In this document: positions 33,492-43,183 of the stretch, one piece after another
How the letters are laid out: each line of letters opens with the position of its first letter
Position numbering within the stretch: the stretch's first letter is position 1
NCBI GenBank assembly: GCA_964613215.1
Contig: CAZTHK010000014.1
Coordinates: 1 to 64,000 of the forward strand
From: CAZTHK01 sp964613215
GTDB lineage: Bacteria; Krumholzibacteriota; Krumholzibacteriia; Krumholzibacteriales; CAZTHK01
Length of the DNA: 64,000 bases
Direction: 5' to 3'
Translations under genes and position numbers: made by a program
The notes under the pieces: model-generated
Database searches by the model: none
Seen by the model: the letters and a program-made list of their open reading frames with translations, nothing else
Told to the model about the DNA's origin: nothing

Positions 33492-35303
33492 ATGAGCAAA
33501 ATAATAGGAATCGATCTTGGAACTACCAATTCATGCATATCTATTCTGGAGGGAGACGAACCTGTTATAGTTCCCAATGCCGAAGGAGGCCGTACCACTC
33601 CATCGGTGGTGGCTCTGGCCAAGAACAATGAGCGTATGGTTGGCCATCTGGCCAAGAGGCAGGCCATCACCAATCCCGAGAATACTGTTTACTCCATAAA
33701 GCGTTTTATAGGAAGGCTTTACTCTGAAGCTGAAGAGGAGCTCGAGAAGGTCAGTTACCCTGTGGAGAAGGGTAAGAATGATGAGATTCTGATCAAGTTA
33801 AAGGATAAATCATACCGTCCCCCCGAAATATCGGCAATAATATTGAGGGCATTGAAGGAGTATGCCGAGGACTATGTGGGCGAGGAGATAAAGGAGGCGG
33901 TGATAACCGTTCCGGCCTACTTCAACGATTCACAGAGACAGGTGACCAAGGATGCCGGAAAAATAGCAGGTCTGAAGGTCAAAAGGATAGTCAATGAACC
34001 CACTGCAGCAGCTCTGGCATATGGCCTGGACAAGGAGAAGGCCGAGAAGATAGCGGTTTACGACTTTGGGGGGGGAACATTCGATATCTCCATCCTGGAA
34101 CTCAGTGAAGGGGTCTACCAGGTGAAATCGACCAGTGGAGATACCATGCTGGGAGGAGATGACATAGACCGGGTGGTAATCGACTGGATAATCGAGAAAT
34201 TCAAGGAGATCAGCGGTGTTGATCTGACCAATGAGAAGATGGCGGTGCAAAGAATTCATGAGGCTGCTGAGAAGGCAAAATGCGAGCTCAGTTCCATGCA
34301 CGAGACCAACGTCAACCTGCCCTTCATATGTGCGGATGAAGAAGGGCCCAAGCATCTGGATATGACGCTGACCAGGGCGGAGATGGAGAAACTGATACTT
34401 CCCATCGTACAGAAGACCGCAGAACCCTGTAAGACGGCCATCAAGGATGCCGGGATCGAGCGGGGTGATATAGACGAGATTATTCTGGTAGGCGGCTCCA
34501 CCAGGATTCCGGCGGTACGAAGGATGGTCAGGGATTTCTTCGGTAAGGAGGCACACAGGGGAGTCAATCCCGATGAGGTGGTGGCCATGGGGGCCGCTAT
34601 ACAGGGTGGTGTGCTCAGCGGGGATGTGGATGAGATACTGCTGCTGGATGTTACACCGCTCAGTCTGGGGATTGAAACACTGGGTGGCTTGATGACCACT
34701 CTGATAGAAAGGAATACCACCATCCCCTGTAAGAAGAGCCAGATCTTCTCCACCGCCACGGATAATCAACCGGCGGTGAGTATCCATGTGCTTCAGGGGG
34801 AGAGGGAGATGGCCAGGGATAACCGCACCCTGGCCCGGTTCGATCTGGTGGGGATGCCTCCTGCTCCCAGGGGGGTGCCACAGATAGAGGTATCCTTCGA
34901 TATCGATGCCAACGGTATTGTGCATGTATCCGCCAAGGACCTGGGGACAGGCAAGGAGCAGAAAATCGAGATAAAGGTATCCAGCGGACTGTCGGATGAG
35001 GAGATCGAGAGGATGATAGAGGAGGCGGAGGAGTTTGCCGTGGAGGATGAGATCAGGAGGGAGAAGGTCAAGGTTTTAACTGAAGCCGAGATACTGATTT
35101 ACTCCACTGAACAGACCCTGGAGGAGCACGGTGAGAATATCGATAAGGAGGACAGGGAAAATATCGAATCATCCCTGTCCGATTTGAAAGAGAAGCTTGA
35201 ATCCGGTGAAGATCCGGATGAAATCAGGAAATCCACTGAAAAGCTGTCGACTGCTGTTTACAAAATAGCAGAATTAATGTATAACACTACTACAGAGAAA
35301 TAA
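33492..35303 (+). CDS. dnaK: Chaperone DnaK (Hsp70)
   Basis: A 603-aa Hsp70. The ATPase domain has GIDLGTTNSCI at the start, the phosphate-2 motif YDFGGGTFDISIL near 195 and ILVGGSTRIPAVR near 335; the substrate domain begins after the conserved LLLDVTPLSLGIETLGG linker. The chain is about 35 residues shorter than E. coli DnaK because the usual disordered tail with an acidic end is lacking; it stops with a plain ELMYNTTTEK. AAGGGGAT precedes the ATG. The neighbours hrcA, grpE and dnaJ confirm it as the main DnaK. Confidence 0.97.
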   Translation: MSKIIGIDLGTTNSCISILEGDEPVIVPNAEGGRTTPSVVALAKNNERMVGHLAKRQAITNPENTVYSIKRFIGRLYSEAEEELEKVSYPVEKGKNDEILIKLKDKSYRPPEISAIILRALKEYAEDYVGEEIKEAVITVPAYFNDSQRQVTKDAGKIAGLKVKRIVNEPTAAALAYGLDKEKAEKIAVYDFGGGTFDISILELSEGVYQVKSTSGDTMLGGDDIDRVVIDWIIEKFKEISGVDLTNEKMAVQRIHEAAEKAKCELSSMHETNVNLPFICADEEGPKHLDMTLTRAEMEKLILPIVQKTAEPCKTAIKDAGIERGDIDEIILVGGSTRIPAVRRMVRDFFGKEAHRGVNPDEVVAMGAAIQGGVLSGDVDEILLLDVTPLSLGIETLGGLMTTLIERNTTIPCKKSQIFSTATDNQPAVSIHVLQGEREMARDNRTLARFDLVGMPPAPRGVPQIEVSFDIDANGIVHVSAKDLGTGKEQKIEIKVSSGLSDEEIERMIEEAEEFAVEDEIRREKVKVLTEAEILIYSTEQTLEEHGENIDKEDRENIESSLSDLKEKLESGEDPDEIRKSTEKLSTAVYKIAELMYNTTTEK

Positions 35304-35432
35304 AACCACCGCTGATCGGCGGCGGGAGTGTATGAGCTGATTGCAGCAGGCCAGTTCCTGTGGCGGCCTGATTGGCATTGGATATTAGGTAATATCATAG
35401 CCTTGATTTATCCATGGTGAGTGATTGGGTTT

Positions 35433-36590
35433 ATGGAGAAGAAAGATTACTATGATGTACTCGGTGTCAGCCGGGATGCATCCAACGATGAAATTAAGAA
35501 GGCTTACCGCAAACTTGCCCTGAAGTACCACCCGGACAAGAATCCCGGGAATAAGGAAGCTGAACAGAAGTTCAAGGAAGCCACCCAGGCCTACGAAGTT
35601 CTCAAGGACAAGGATAAACGGGCCAGGTACGACCAGTTCGGCCATGCCGGAGTATCCGGCGCAGCCGGCGGGGGAGGTTATGGCGGCGATTTCTCGGGGG
35701 GGTTTGATATCAGCGATGCCCTCCGTGCATTTATGCGTGATTTCGGAGGCTTCGGCGGATTCGATGATTTCTTCGGCGCCACCGGAAGAACGGGAAGGAG
35801 GGGGAGGCGGAGAACCACAGTAGAGAGGGGAAATAATCTCAAGGTAAAGCTGAAACTGACCCTCAGGGAGGTAGCCGGGGAGGTCAGAAAGAAGATCAAG
35901 GTCAACCGGATGGTAAGATGCCCGAAATGCGGTGGTAGCGGAGCCGGGGAGGGCACTTCCAAGCAGACCTGTCCTTCCTGCAACGGCACCGGAGAATTGA
36001 GGCAGGTTTCCAAGTCCCTGTTCGGCCAGTTTGTAAATGTTAGCACCTGCCCCAGGTGCCGGGGTTCGGGGGACATCATAAGCGATCCCTGCACCGAGTG
36101 CAGCGGTAGCGGAAGGGTCAGAGATACCAGAGAGGTTGAGGTGAGGATACCTGCAGGAGTGACATCCGGCAACTACATTACCCTGGAGGGGCAGGGTGAT
36201 GTGGGTCCCAGAGGCGGACCTTCCGGCGACCTGATAATAGTAATAGAGGAGCAGGAGGATGATGTTTTTGAAAGGCACGGGGATGATATTCTGTGCGATT
36301 ACCCCATCTCTTTCTCCAAGCTGGCTCTGGGTGCCCGTATTGAGGTTCCCACCCTCAGTGGCAAAGCGGCGTTGAAGGTTCCTCCCGGCACTCACTCACA
36401 TAAGATATTCCGGCTGAAAGGAAAGGGCATCCCCCATCTTCATTCCCATGGCCGCGGCGACCAGCTGGTGAGACTGGTTGCCTGGACTCCCCAGGATCTG
36501 AGTGGCAAGGAGAAGGAGCTCTTCGAGAAGATAGAGGAAGAGGTAAGAGACAGGCCTCCTGAGTGCGGGAAGAAGATTTATTCCAGGTAG
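35433..36590 (+). CDS. dnaJ: Chaperone DnaJ (Hsp40)
   Basis: A 385-aa type I J-protein, co-chaperone of DnaK. The J domain (1-70) has KYHPDKNPGN with the HPD motif. Next is a Gly/Phe region rich in GGYGGDFSGG, then four CxxCxGxG zinc repeats (CPKCGGSG, CPSCNGTG, CPRCRGSG, CTECSGSG, about 165-235) and the C-terminal substrate domains. A GTG at 35421 is in frame, but the ATG at 35433 gives the family start MEKKDYYDVLGV; its ribosome site is weak (GGTGAG). It is 130 bp after dnaK, with a CAGGCC/GGCCTG stem-loop in the gap. Confidence 0.97.
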   Translation: MEKKDYYDVLGVSRDASNDEIKKAYRKLALKYHPDKNPGNKEAEQKFKEATQAYEVLKDKDKRARYDQFGHAGVSGAAGGGGYGGDFSGGFDISDALRAFMRDFGGFGGFDDFFGATGRTGRRGRRRTTVERGNNLKVKLKLTLREVAGEVRKKIKVNRMVRCPKCGGSGAGEGTSKQTCPSCNGTGELRQVSKSLFGQFVNVSTCPRCRGSGDIISDPCTECSGSGRVRDTREVEVRIPAGVTSGNYITLEGQGDVGPRGGPSGDLIIVIEEQEDDVFERHGDDILCDYPISFSKLALGARIEVPTLSGKAALKVPPGTHSHKIFRLKGKGIPHLHSHGRGDQLVRLVAWTPQDLSGKEKELFEKIEEEVRDRPPECGKKIYSR

Positions 36591-36659
36591 TCTTTAAACC
36601 GGCATTTACCTGCGGCGGCGTTGGATATGCTGCCTGGGAGCAGAAGGGCTTTTCCCGGA

Positions 36660-36677
36660 ATTCAATAAGCATTGAAT
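36660..36677. repeat. Perfect 7-bp inverted repeat between dnaJ and rsmE
   Basis: ATTCAAT (36660-36666), 4-nt loop, ATTGAAT (36671-36677). It could be a weak transcription end or an operator; no T run follows. Confidence 0.35.
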
Positions 36678-36757
36678 AGTACTTGTCTGAAAAGTGCGGG
36701 GTATTTTTCTGCAGGTTATGGAGCCATATATAACTAAACCGTAAAATCAACATCATT

Positions 36758-37486
36758 ATGTCCAGTGAGCGGTACTTTAAAATCGATCCCGGTTCGGTCA
36801 GGAATGGAAGAGTCTGTTTAACCGGCGGTGAGTTTCATCATCTCAGCAGGGTGTCGGGCTTCACAGAGGGAGATGAGTTGATGCTGCTGGATGGGGAGGG
36901 CGGGTTGTACAGGGCTGAGATTGAAAAGATTTCTTCCCAAAGTGCCGATTTAAGGGTGGTATCATCCCGCCCGGCCCGGGAGCCTCCTCCCTTCTGTCTT
37001 GCCCTGGCTGTAATAAGAGCTGGAAGGATGGATATGGCGGTGGAGAAGTGTGTGGAGGTAGGCCTGAGAAGGATTATACCATTCACCTGCCGGAGAAGTG
37101 TCTGGTCGGGAGGAGGGGAAAAGGCTGCCGGAAAGGTAAAGAGACTCTCCAGAAAGGTAGAGGCTGTCTGCAAGCAGAGCGGACAGGCCTGTTTTCCACG
37201 GGTGGAAGGGTTGCTGGATTTTGAATCGCTGTTGGAGGAACTGGACAATTATCAGAGGATACTGCTGGCTGACAGGGACGGAGAGAGGATGGAGGGAAGG
37301 GAAGGGAGGGCGCCGGATGAAAGAACTCTTGGTATAGTCGGACCGGAAGGGGGGTTGACCCCGGAAGAGAAAAAGTTACTTATGGATAAGGGAGTGATAC
37401 CCGTTTCACTCGGCGGCAACAGGCTTAGAAGCGAAACTGCAGCAATCTCCCTGGTGGTTTGCATGCATTCTGGATACTCCTGGTAA
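36758..37486 (+). CDS. rsmE: 16S rRNA (uracil(1498)-N3)-methyltransferase
   Basis: Methylates N3 of U1498 in the 30S subunit with S-adenosylmethionine. The 242-aa SPOUT-family protein has the N-terminal PUA-like part (GGEFHHLSRVSGFTEGDEL) and the knotted domain with KCVEVGLRRIIPF, IVGPEGGLTPEE near 205 and the SLGGNRLRSETAAI end, all standard. The ATG at 36758 has no strong ribosome site. It follows the chaperone operon in the same direction, as is common (dnaJ-prmA-rsmE order), although prmA is missing here. Confidence 0.94.
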   Translation: MSSERYFKIDPGSVRNGRVCLTGGEFHHLSRVSGFTEGDELMLLDGEGGLYRAEIEKISSQSADLRVVSSRPAREPPPFCLALAVIRAGRMDMAVEKCVEVGLRRIIPFTCRRSVWSGGGEKAAGKVKRLSRKVEAVCKQSGQACFPRVEGLLDFESLLEELDNYQRILLADRDGERMEGREGRAPDERTLGIVGPEGGLTPEEKKLLMDKGVIPVSLGGNRLRSETAAISLVVCMHSGYSW

Positions 37487-37626
37487 GATACTATCACTGC
37501 CCGGGTTCACGGCAAAGCATGTATTCAAGTTGGCCTTTCAGGAATATATCGCATCACGGGTGGATAGGCTGACCGGTCCTTATAATGAGGAGAAGGCACA
37601 GCTGCATGTATAAATCAGTTGATACC

Positions 37627-37716
37627 GCCGGTGCCCGGACAATATATTGTAGCAAACAAATGAGACCGGAAGGTAGCAGTGCACTCCCGAGCAGGGGGCG
37701 ATGTTGACACCCGGAT
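37627..37716 (+). ncRNA. ffs: Probable small bacterial SRP RNA (4.5S-type)
   Basis: The region around 37666-37679 has the highly conserved SRP domain IV core: CC-GGAA-GG tetraloop stem (37666-37673) followed by T and AGCAG (37675-37679), with an A-T closing pair where E. coli has U-A. Flanking strands pair: GCA (37652-37654) with TGC (37680-37682), GT with AC outside a bulged A, and the ends CCG+GTG (37628-37633) with CAC+CGG (37708-37714, one bulged C). Length of about 90 nt fits the small SRP RNA. The 5' side of the core reads TGAGA instead of the commoner CAGG, so it is slightly atypical. Confidence 0.6.
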
Positions 37717-37759
37717 AAAATTATTGTAGCCTCAGAATTTTACTGCTGATTTACAGCAA

Positions 37760-37788
37760 TTGACAGGATAGCTTTCCGGCAGTTATAT
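37760..37788 (+). promoter_or_regulatory. Promoter of the yqeY-cvpA-mutS2-dnaG-rpoD run
   Basis: TTGACA (37760-37765), 17-bp spacer, TTATAT (37783-37788), about 38 bp before the yqeY ATG. Confidence 0.65.
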
Positions 37789-37825
37789 TAGATTTGAATC
37801 CGGACCGGCAGAGGGGGGTTAATCC

Positions 37826-38290
37826 ATGGAAAAGAAGGATAATGGGAAGATCACAGATGCAATCCGGGATGATCTTAAAAAGTCCTTGAAGAAGAAGGAT
37901 AAGAAGAGGATAAGTGTCCTGCGGATGATGCTCAATGCATTGAACAATAAAAAGATTGAAAAGGGAGAGGAGTTATCCCGGGATGATGAACTGGCTGAGC
38001 TTTCTTCCTATGCCAGGAAGCGTAAGGAATCCATAAAGGAGTACCTTAAAGGGGGGAGGGATGACCTGGTAGAAGAGGAGAAGGGGGAACTGGAGATAGT
38101 GATGTCCTATCTTCCCCAACAGTTGTCCGAAGAGGAGATAGAGCGGGAAGCCGGCAGGATCATAGAGGAGCTGGACGCCGGCGGGATGAGTGATATGGGT
38201 AAGGTGATGGGAAAGATGATGTCAGAGTTCAAGGGGCGGGCGGATGGCAGGATGGTCAATAGAATAGTGTCGAGAATGTTGAAGGACTGA
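37826..38290 (+). CDS. yqeY: YqeY/GatB-like domain protein
   Basis: A 154-aa protein of the YqeY family, which resembles the tRNA-binding tail domain of GatB and may help tRNA-dependent amidation. The features are KRISVLRMMLNALNNKKIEKG near the start, the central YARKRKESIKEY helix, ELEIVMSYLPQQLSEEEIE, and the DMGKVMGKMMSEFKGRADGRMVN end with the GRADG motif. AGGGGGG is the ribosome site. It starts the run that leads to dnaG and rpoD; the usual rpsU partner is absent here. Confidence 0.93.
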   Translation: MEKKDNGKITDAIRDDLKKSLKKKDKKRISVLRMMLNALNNKKIEKGEELSRDDELAELSSYARKRKESIKEYLKGGRDDLVEEEKGELEIVMSYLPQQLSEEEIEREAGRIIEELDAGGMSDMGKVMGKMMSEFKGRADGRMVNRIVSRMLKD

Positions 38291-38292
38291 TT

Positions 38293-38907
38293 ATGGAACT
38301 GGTTACGGTGGCAAGGATTATAATCATAGGTATACTTCTGGTTTTCTTTGTTTCCGGTATGCGAAGGGGGTTTATACGTCAGTGCCTGGCCATCATCGGC
38401 ATAGTGGCAGCGTTTGTGGGGGCATTTTATCTGGCTCACCACCTGGCTGGAGTATTTACAGAGCAGTTTGGACTCTCCTACAAACCATCGGTGATCATTT
38501 CGGCGGTGGTTCTGTTTGTGGGAATAATCATCGGATTTCATTTTGCCGGTATTACTATTCAGAAGCTGATAGATATTACCCCCCTGGGTATGTTCGACCG
38601 GATCGGCGGTGCAGCTCTGGGGGCTGTCAAGGGAGTGTTGTTCGTGAGTCTTCTGCTGATCATAATTTTATCCCTGCCCCTCCCGGAGGATATATCGGAG
38701 AGATTAGAAAGCGATACCATGGTCCGGGTGATTTATCCGGTTTTGCCTGCCTTCTTCGATCTGGTTCTTTCCGCTTTTCCCTCTGACCTCGATTTTGAGG
38801 AGGTAATAGATGAAAACAGGGCCGGCCGGGCGGTGGACCAGATGAAGAAGAAAGCATCGGAGATAGAAGAAAAGGTGGATCTCCGGAAGAAGAAACTGGT
38901 AAATTAG
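38293..38907 (+). CDS. cvpA: CvpA-family membrane protein
   Basis: A 204-aa inner-membrane protein of the CvpA family. Four hydrophobic helices are visible (about 5-21, 27-48, 65-85, 104-125), including the family pattern FFVSGMRRGFIRQ near 18 and the GALGAVKGVLF element near 110. The C-terminal about 60 residues are charged and cytoplasmic. The family is linked to colicin V export and envelope stress; the molecular role is unknown. It starts 2 nt after the yqeY stop and lies just before mutS2, a frequent arrangement. Confidence 0.9.
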   Translation: MELVTVARIIIIGILLVFFVSGMRRGFIRQCLAIIGIVAAFVGAFYLAHHLAGVFTEQFGLSYKPSVIISAVVLFVGIIIGFHFAGITIQKLIDITPLGMFDRIGGAALGAVKGVLFVSLLLIIILSLPLPEDISERLESDTMVRVIYPVLPAFFDLVLSAFPSDLDFEEVIDENRAGRAVDQMKKKASEIEEKVDLRKKKLVN

Positions 38908-38971
38908 GCCCATCCGCTGGAACCGGGGCAGATATATTTACCTTTAAAAGCGATTGAATTCTTTTTATATC

Positions 38972-41380
38972 ATGGATAATGCCGGGTATATGGGCATGGA
39001 TGAGAAACTTCCAGAGGAACTGAAGCACGCCCGGAAGAAGCTGGAATTCGACTCTGTGGTGGAGATAATGGTTGATTATGCTCACTCCCAGAGGACCAGG
39101 AGTGATCTTTTCTCCATGCAGCCGTTGGATTCTACCGAAAGGGTGGAAACAAGCCAGAGGGAGATCATGGAGCTGGTGAAGCTTCATGAAATGGGAAGGG
39201 AGATACCCCTCTCAGGCTGGCTGGACAGTTATGAATTATTAAAATCAGTACGGGATGCCGGTGCCGTAGCAACCGCAGAAGAGCTGGTAAAGATTTCTGA
39301 GGCAGAGACAAGGTGCCGGAAAGTAAAGGATTTTCTGAATGATAACCGTGATGAAGCAGGGCTTATTTCCCGCTATTCGGAGGGGATCGATATCGATTGT
39401 CATTTTACAGGCAGGGTTGCAGAGGTAATCGGAGATGATTATGAGGTACTGGACAGTGCCAGCCGTGAGCTGAGGGTGATAAGGAGGGGGATATCGGCAT
39501 TGAGGGATAATTTGCGGAAGAAATCGGCGGATTTCATAGCCAGAAAGGGGGGAGGAGAGGGGTATGAATTCGTCACCGTAAGAGGGGAGAGGTTTGTGGT
39601 TTCCCTTCCCCGTCATCAAGCTTCTTCAGTTAAGGGGATAGTCCATCAGGAGAGCAGCAGCGGTGCCTCACTCTATATCGAACCTATAGAATTTGTAGCT
39701 GAAAATAACAAACTGGAATCTCTTGTTCAGGATGAAAAAAGAGAAGTTCAGCGCATACTGGGAGAGCTGACCGGCTATATTTTCGAGGAACGGGAGCGTT
39801 TTCTGAAAAATCAGGATGTTCTGAAATGTCTGGATATTATCAACTCAAAGGCACTTTTTGCCAGAAGATTCAGGTGTTCCCGACCCCGTCATGAGGATGG
39901 AGGCCGGCTTAATCTCAGGGAGGCCAGACATCCGCTGCTGGAGAAGAGATTCTCGGAGGAGGGAAGGGCGGAATCACTTCAACCCCTGGATTTCGACTGT
40001 GAACGTGAAACATGGTCAGTAGTTATATCCGGTCCCAATGCCGGGGGAAAGACGGTGGCTCTCAAGACGGTGGGATTGCTGGTAATGATGGACCGGGCAG
40101 GTTTGCCGGTGCCCGCTCTGGACGGAAGTATTATACCGCCCTGCCGGGGTGTGTTTGTGGATATAGGAGATGATCAATCCATAGAAAAATCACTGAGCAC
40201 CTTCTCCTCCAGGATCAGGAGGCTGGATATTATCACTCAGCTGGCCGGGCCGGATTCTCTGGTCCTTATCGATGAGGTGGGGGATGGGACGGATCCGGAT
40301 GAGGGGGCTGCCCTGGCTGAAGCGGCACTGGATTATTTCGTGGATCAGAGGGTGAAAACAATTGTAACTACTCATATGAGAAGGCTCAAGATCTGGGCTC
40401 ATGTGAAAGAGGGAGCCTTGAATGCCACCCTTGAGTTCGATCAGGAGAGCCTTAAACCCCTGTTCAGGCTCAGGTTGGGTGTTCCGGGCAGGAGCTGGGG
40501 GATAGAGGTTGCGGGAAGGTTGGGGCTGTCGGGGGAGATTGTATCCAGGGCCAGGGATATAGTTGGGTCCCAGGCTACCCGGATGGAGGAACTGCTGACA
40601 TATCTGGAGGAGACCAAGCAGGCCCTGGATAGGGAGAGGGAGGAGATTTCCTCCCGGGAGAAATATCTGGACCAACTGGTAAGCTCCTACAATGAGCTTA
40701 CCCGTGATTTCAGGGATAAGAAGGATAAAATGGCCCGGGAGGCCCGGGAGGAGGCACTGAATATAGTTTCCACTACCAGAAGGGATATGGAAAATCTGAT
40801 CAGAAAGATACGTTCGAGCAGCGCCGAGAGGGGTGTTATAAAGGAAGCAAAATCGGAGATAGAGAAGTCTGGTGAGGGACTGGAAGAGAAGCTGGAAAAA
40901 GCCAGGGATAGTACACCCTTGGATTTTGACCGGATAAAGCCCGGTATGTGGTGTGAAATCGAGAAGCTGGGCAAGAGGGGCAGGGTGGTGTCAAAAGCTG
41001 GTAAGTCAAGGGTTTTCCTGGAACTTATGGGGGGCGTAAGGGTAGAAACAAGGGTGAAGGAACTTATTCCCTGTGAAAAGCCGCGGGAGAAGGGAAGGCC
41101 TTCTTCTGCCTCCTGGTCGGCCGGCGAATTCAAACCGGTATCGAAGGAATTGATGGTGAGGGGGATGGACAGAATGGAAGCACTGGAGAAGGTGGATATG
41201 TTCGTGGACCGGGCTGTGCTGCAGGGTTTAAGAAAGGTTACCATAATTCACGGGATCGGCAGGGGGATTCTCAGGCAGGCTATCTACAAAAAACTGAAGG
41301 ATGATCCCCGGGTCGCATCGGTACACCCGGGTGAACCGGCACTGGGTGGGGATGGAGTAGCAGTGGTTGAACTCAAGTGA
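38972..41380 (+). CDS. mutS2: Endonuclease/ribosome-splitting ATPase MutS2
   Basis: About 802 aa. The central MutS-type ATPase has the Walker A loop GPNAGGKT near 350 and the Walker B region LVLIDEVGDGTDPDEG near 425, followed by the ST-H signature TIVTTHM. A long coiled coil (about 515-640) and a KOW-like segment (KPGMWCEIEKLGKRGRV) precede the C-terminal Smr domain with LMVRGMDRMEAL and IIHGIGRGILR. MutS2 suppresses recombination and, in Bacillus, splits collided ribosomes. The start is uncertain: ATG 38972 and ATG 38990 are in frame, neither with a strong ribosome site; a TTG at 38954 is less likely. Confidence 0.93.
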   Translation: MDNAGYMGMDEKLPEELKHARKKLEFDSVVEIMVDYAHSQRTRSDLFSMQPLDSTERVETSQREIMELVKLHEMGREIPLSGWLDSYELLKSVRDAGAVATAEELVKISEAETRCRKVKDFLNDNRDEAGLISRYSEGIDIDCHFTGRVAEVIGDDYEVLDSASRELRVIRRGISALRDNLRKKSADFIARKGGGEGYEFVTVRGERFVVSLPRHQASSVKGIVHQESSSGASLYIEPIEFVAENNKLESLVQDEKREVQRILGELTGYIFEERERFLKNQDVLKCLDIINSKALFARRFRCSRPRHEDGGRLNLREARHPLLEKRFSEEGRAESLQPLDFDCERETWSVVISGPNAGGKTVALKTVGLLVMMDRAGLPVPALDGSIIPPCRGVFVDIGDDQSIEKSLSTFSSRIRRLDIITQLAGPDSLVLIDEVGDGTDPDEGAALAEAALDYFVDQRVKTIVTTHMRRLKIWAHVKEGALNATLEFDQESLKPLFRLRLGVPGRSWGIEVAGRLGLSGEIVSRARDIVGSQATRMEELLTYLEETKQALDREREEISSREKYLDQLVSSYNELTRDFRDKKDKMAREAREEALNIVSTTRRDMENLIRKIRSSSAERGVIKEAKSEIEKSGEGLEEKLEKARDSTPLDFDRIKPGMWCEIEKLGKRGRVVSKAGKSRVFLELMGGVRVETRVKELIPCEKPREKGRPSSASWSAGEFKPVSKELMVRGMDRMEALEKVDMFVDRAVLQGLRKVTIIHGIGRGILRQAIYKKLKDDPRVASVHPGEPALGGDGVAVVELK

Positions 41381-41389
41381 GGGAACGGG

Positions 41390-43183
41390 ATGATTCCAGA
41401 GGAAGTTATCCAGGAAATAAGGGACAGGACCGACATAGTTGAAGTAATCGGTTCTGTGGTTAATCTTCAGCGTAAGGGGCAGAATTATGTGGCTCTGTGT
41501 CCTTTCCACCAGGACAAGAAGCCCAGCTTTACGGTTAGTCCGCGGAAACAGATATATCACTGTTTCGGCTGCCACAGGGGAGGAAATGTCATTAATTTCC
41601 TGATGGAGTATGAGGGGACCGGTTTTGTGGATGTGGTCAGGAGACTTGGCAGGGATGCTGGTGTAGAGGTGGAACAGTATCTCAAGAAGGATAAGGTTCG
41701 AAGCAGCCGCTTTCAGCGTTTTTACAGGGCCATGGAGTTCGCAGCCGGGTTCTACCAGAAAGCTCTGAATAGCAGGAAAGATGCCGGTAAGGCAAAGCAA
41801 TATTTAAAGAAAAGGGGAATCAGTTCAGGGACGGTAGATGAATTTTCCATAGGTTTTGCTCCCTCCGGGTGGGATAATCTGGAGAAAGCCGCAACCAGGG
41901 AGGGTATCGGGCTGGAGACCCTCCTGAAGCTTGATCTGGTAAGAAAGAACAGGAGGGGGGGCGGACAGCATGATTATTTCCGTAACAGGCTGATATTTCC
42001 AATTAAGTCGCTATCCAGGAGGTATGTAGGGCTGGCCGGAAGGGTTCTGGATGATTCAGAGCCTAAATACCTTAATTCATCAGAGAGCCCCATATATTCC
42101 AAGGGAAAAATTTTATATGGACTGGCTGATTCCAGGGAAAATATAAGAAAAAGCGGTAATGTTATATTGGTAGAGGGTTACATGGATTACTTAATGTTAT
42201 GGGATAAAAATATCCGGAATGCGGCGGCGGTTTGCGGTACAGCTTTAACAAAAGAACAGGCCGGTATACTTGCGAGGCTGGCAAAACGTGTATATATTAT
42301 AAATGATGGAGACGAAGCTGGTACCAGGGCAGCGGTAAGGGCTGCCGACCAGTTGATAGGAGAAGAGTTAGAAGTTCAGATAGTAAAACTGCCCCGGCGA
42401 GAGGATCCGGATAGTTTTGTAAAGAAGCATGGAGCAGATGCGTTGAAGAGCAGGATGCGTTCTGCTCCGAATTATTTTAGCTATCTCAGAGAGGAAGCTG
42501 AGAGAGGAAAGAATAAGACCTACAGGAGGAATCAGGTTATAAAACATCTGCTAAATTCTGTCGAAAGAGTCAGGGATCCCATTCGAAGGGAATTGTATTA
42601 CCAGGAAATATCGGAATTATTCAAGGTTCCCGTGGATGCATTGAGGAATGGAGCATCCTTCCGTGGCGGGGTTGAGAGGGGAAGGGGCAGAAGGAAGACA
42701 GTATCCGGCAAGAGCAACAAGCGGGAAGAATTTCAAAAGATAATTTTTCGTATTGCTCTGGAGAATAAGAATTTCGCCGAAATCCTGCTGAACGGGATCG
42801 AGATGGAGGTTCTGGAGGGGGAACTGTACCGCAAGCTTTTTAGCATGATTGACCAGGCGGTAGATAGTAATATTGATATTGGAGATTCAGCATTCCTCGG
42901 CAGTATAGATGAACCGGAGTTAGCCAGATTTGTTTCCGAACTGGCGTTGATGGACCTGCCCCCCGGCCCTGTCGAAAGCTTCCTGGTGGATACCATGATC
43001 TGGTTGAAATCGGCATGGCTCAGGGACAGGAAAGATCATCTTAAAATGAAGTTAACTGAACTCGAGGAGGATGGCAAGAGTGAATCAGAAGAGGCTGTAA
43101 GAATCGTAGAGGATTACAGGGACGTGACAAAAAAGTTGAAGAGTTTTTGTCCAGGGGAAGGAAGAGAATCAAATGAATCTTGA
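41390..43183 (+). CDS. dnaG: DNA primase
   Basis: The 597-aa primase makes RNA primers for replication. The N-terminal CHC2 zinc finger has CPFHQDKKPSFTV and YHCFGCHRGGNV (about 38-64). The catalytic core has the TOPRIM signature VEGYMDYLMLW near 262 and the metal-binding INDGDEAGTRAA near 305. The C-terminal about 150 residues form the variable helicase-binding domain. It begins 9 nt after the mutS2 stop and overlaps rpoD by 11 nt, as in a macromolecular-synthesis operon. Confidence 0.97.
   Translation: MIPEEVIQEIRDRTDIVEVIGSVVNLQRKGQNYVALCPFHQDKKPSFTVSPRKQIYHCFGCHRGGNVINFLMEYEGTGFVDVVRRLGRDAGVEVEQYLKKDKVRSSRFQRFYRAMEFAAGFYQKALNSRKDAGKAKQYLKKRGISSGTVDEFSIGFAPSGWDNLEKAATREGIGLETLLKLDLVRKNRRGGGQHDYFRNRLIFPIKSLSRRYVGLAGRVLDDSEPKYLNSSESPIYSKGKILYGLADSRENIRKSGNVILVEGYMDYLMLWDKNIRNAAAVCGTALTKEQAGILARLAKRVYIINDGDEAGTRAAVRAADQLIGEELEVQIVKLPRREDPDSFVKKHGADALKSRMRSAPNYFSYLREEAERGKNKTYRRNQVIKHLLNSVERVRDPIRRELYYQEISELFKVPVDALRNGASFRGGVERGRGRRKTVSGKSNKREEFQKIIFRIALENKNFAEILLNGIEMEVLEGELYRKLFSMIDQAVDSNIDIGDSAFLGSIDEPELARFVSELALMDLPPGPVESFLVDTMIWLKSAWLRDRKDHLKMKLTELEEDGKSESEEAVRIVEDYRDVTKKLKSFCPGEGRESNES

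Larger units (their letters stand above)
37487..37825. other. Gap between rsmE and yqeY holding an RNA gene and a promoter
   Basis: It contains a probable SRP RNA (37627-37716) and the yqeY promoter. TATAAT at 37581-37586 and TATAAA at 37609-37614 could be -10 elements for the RNA, but neither has a good -35. Nothing else recognised. Confidence 0.6.
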
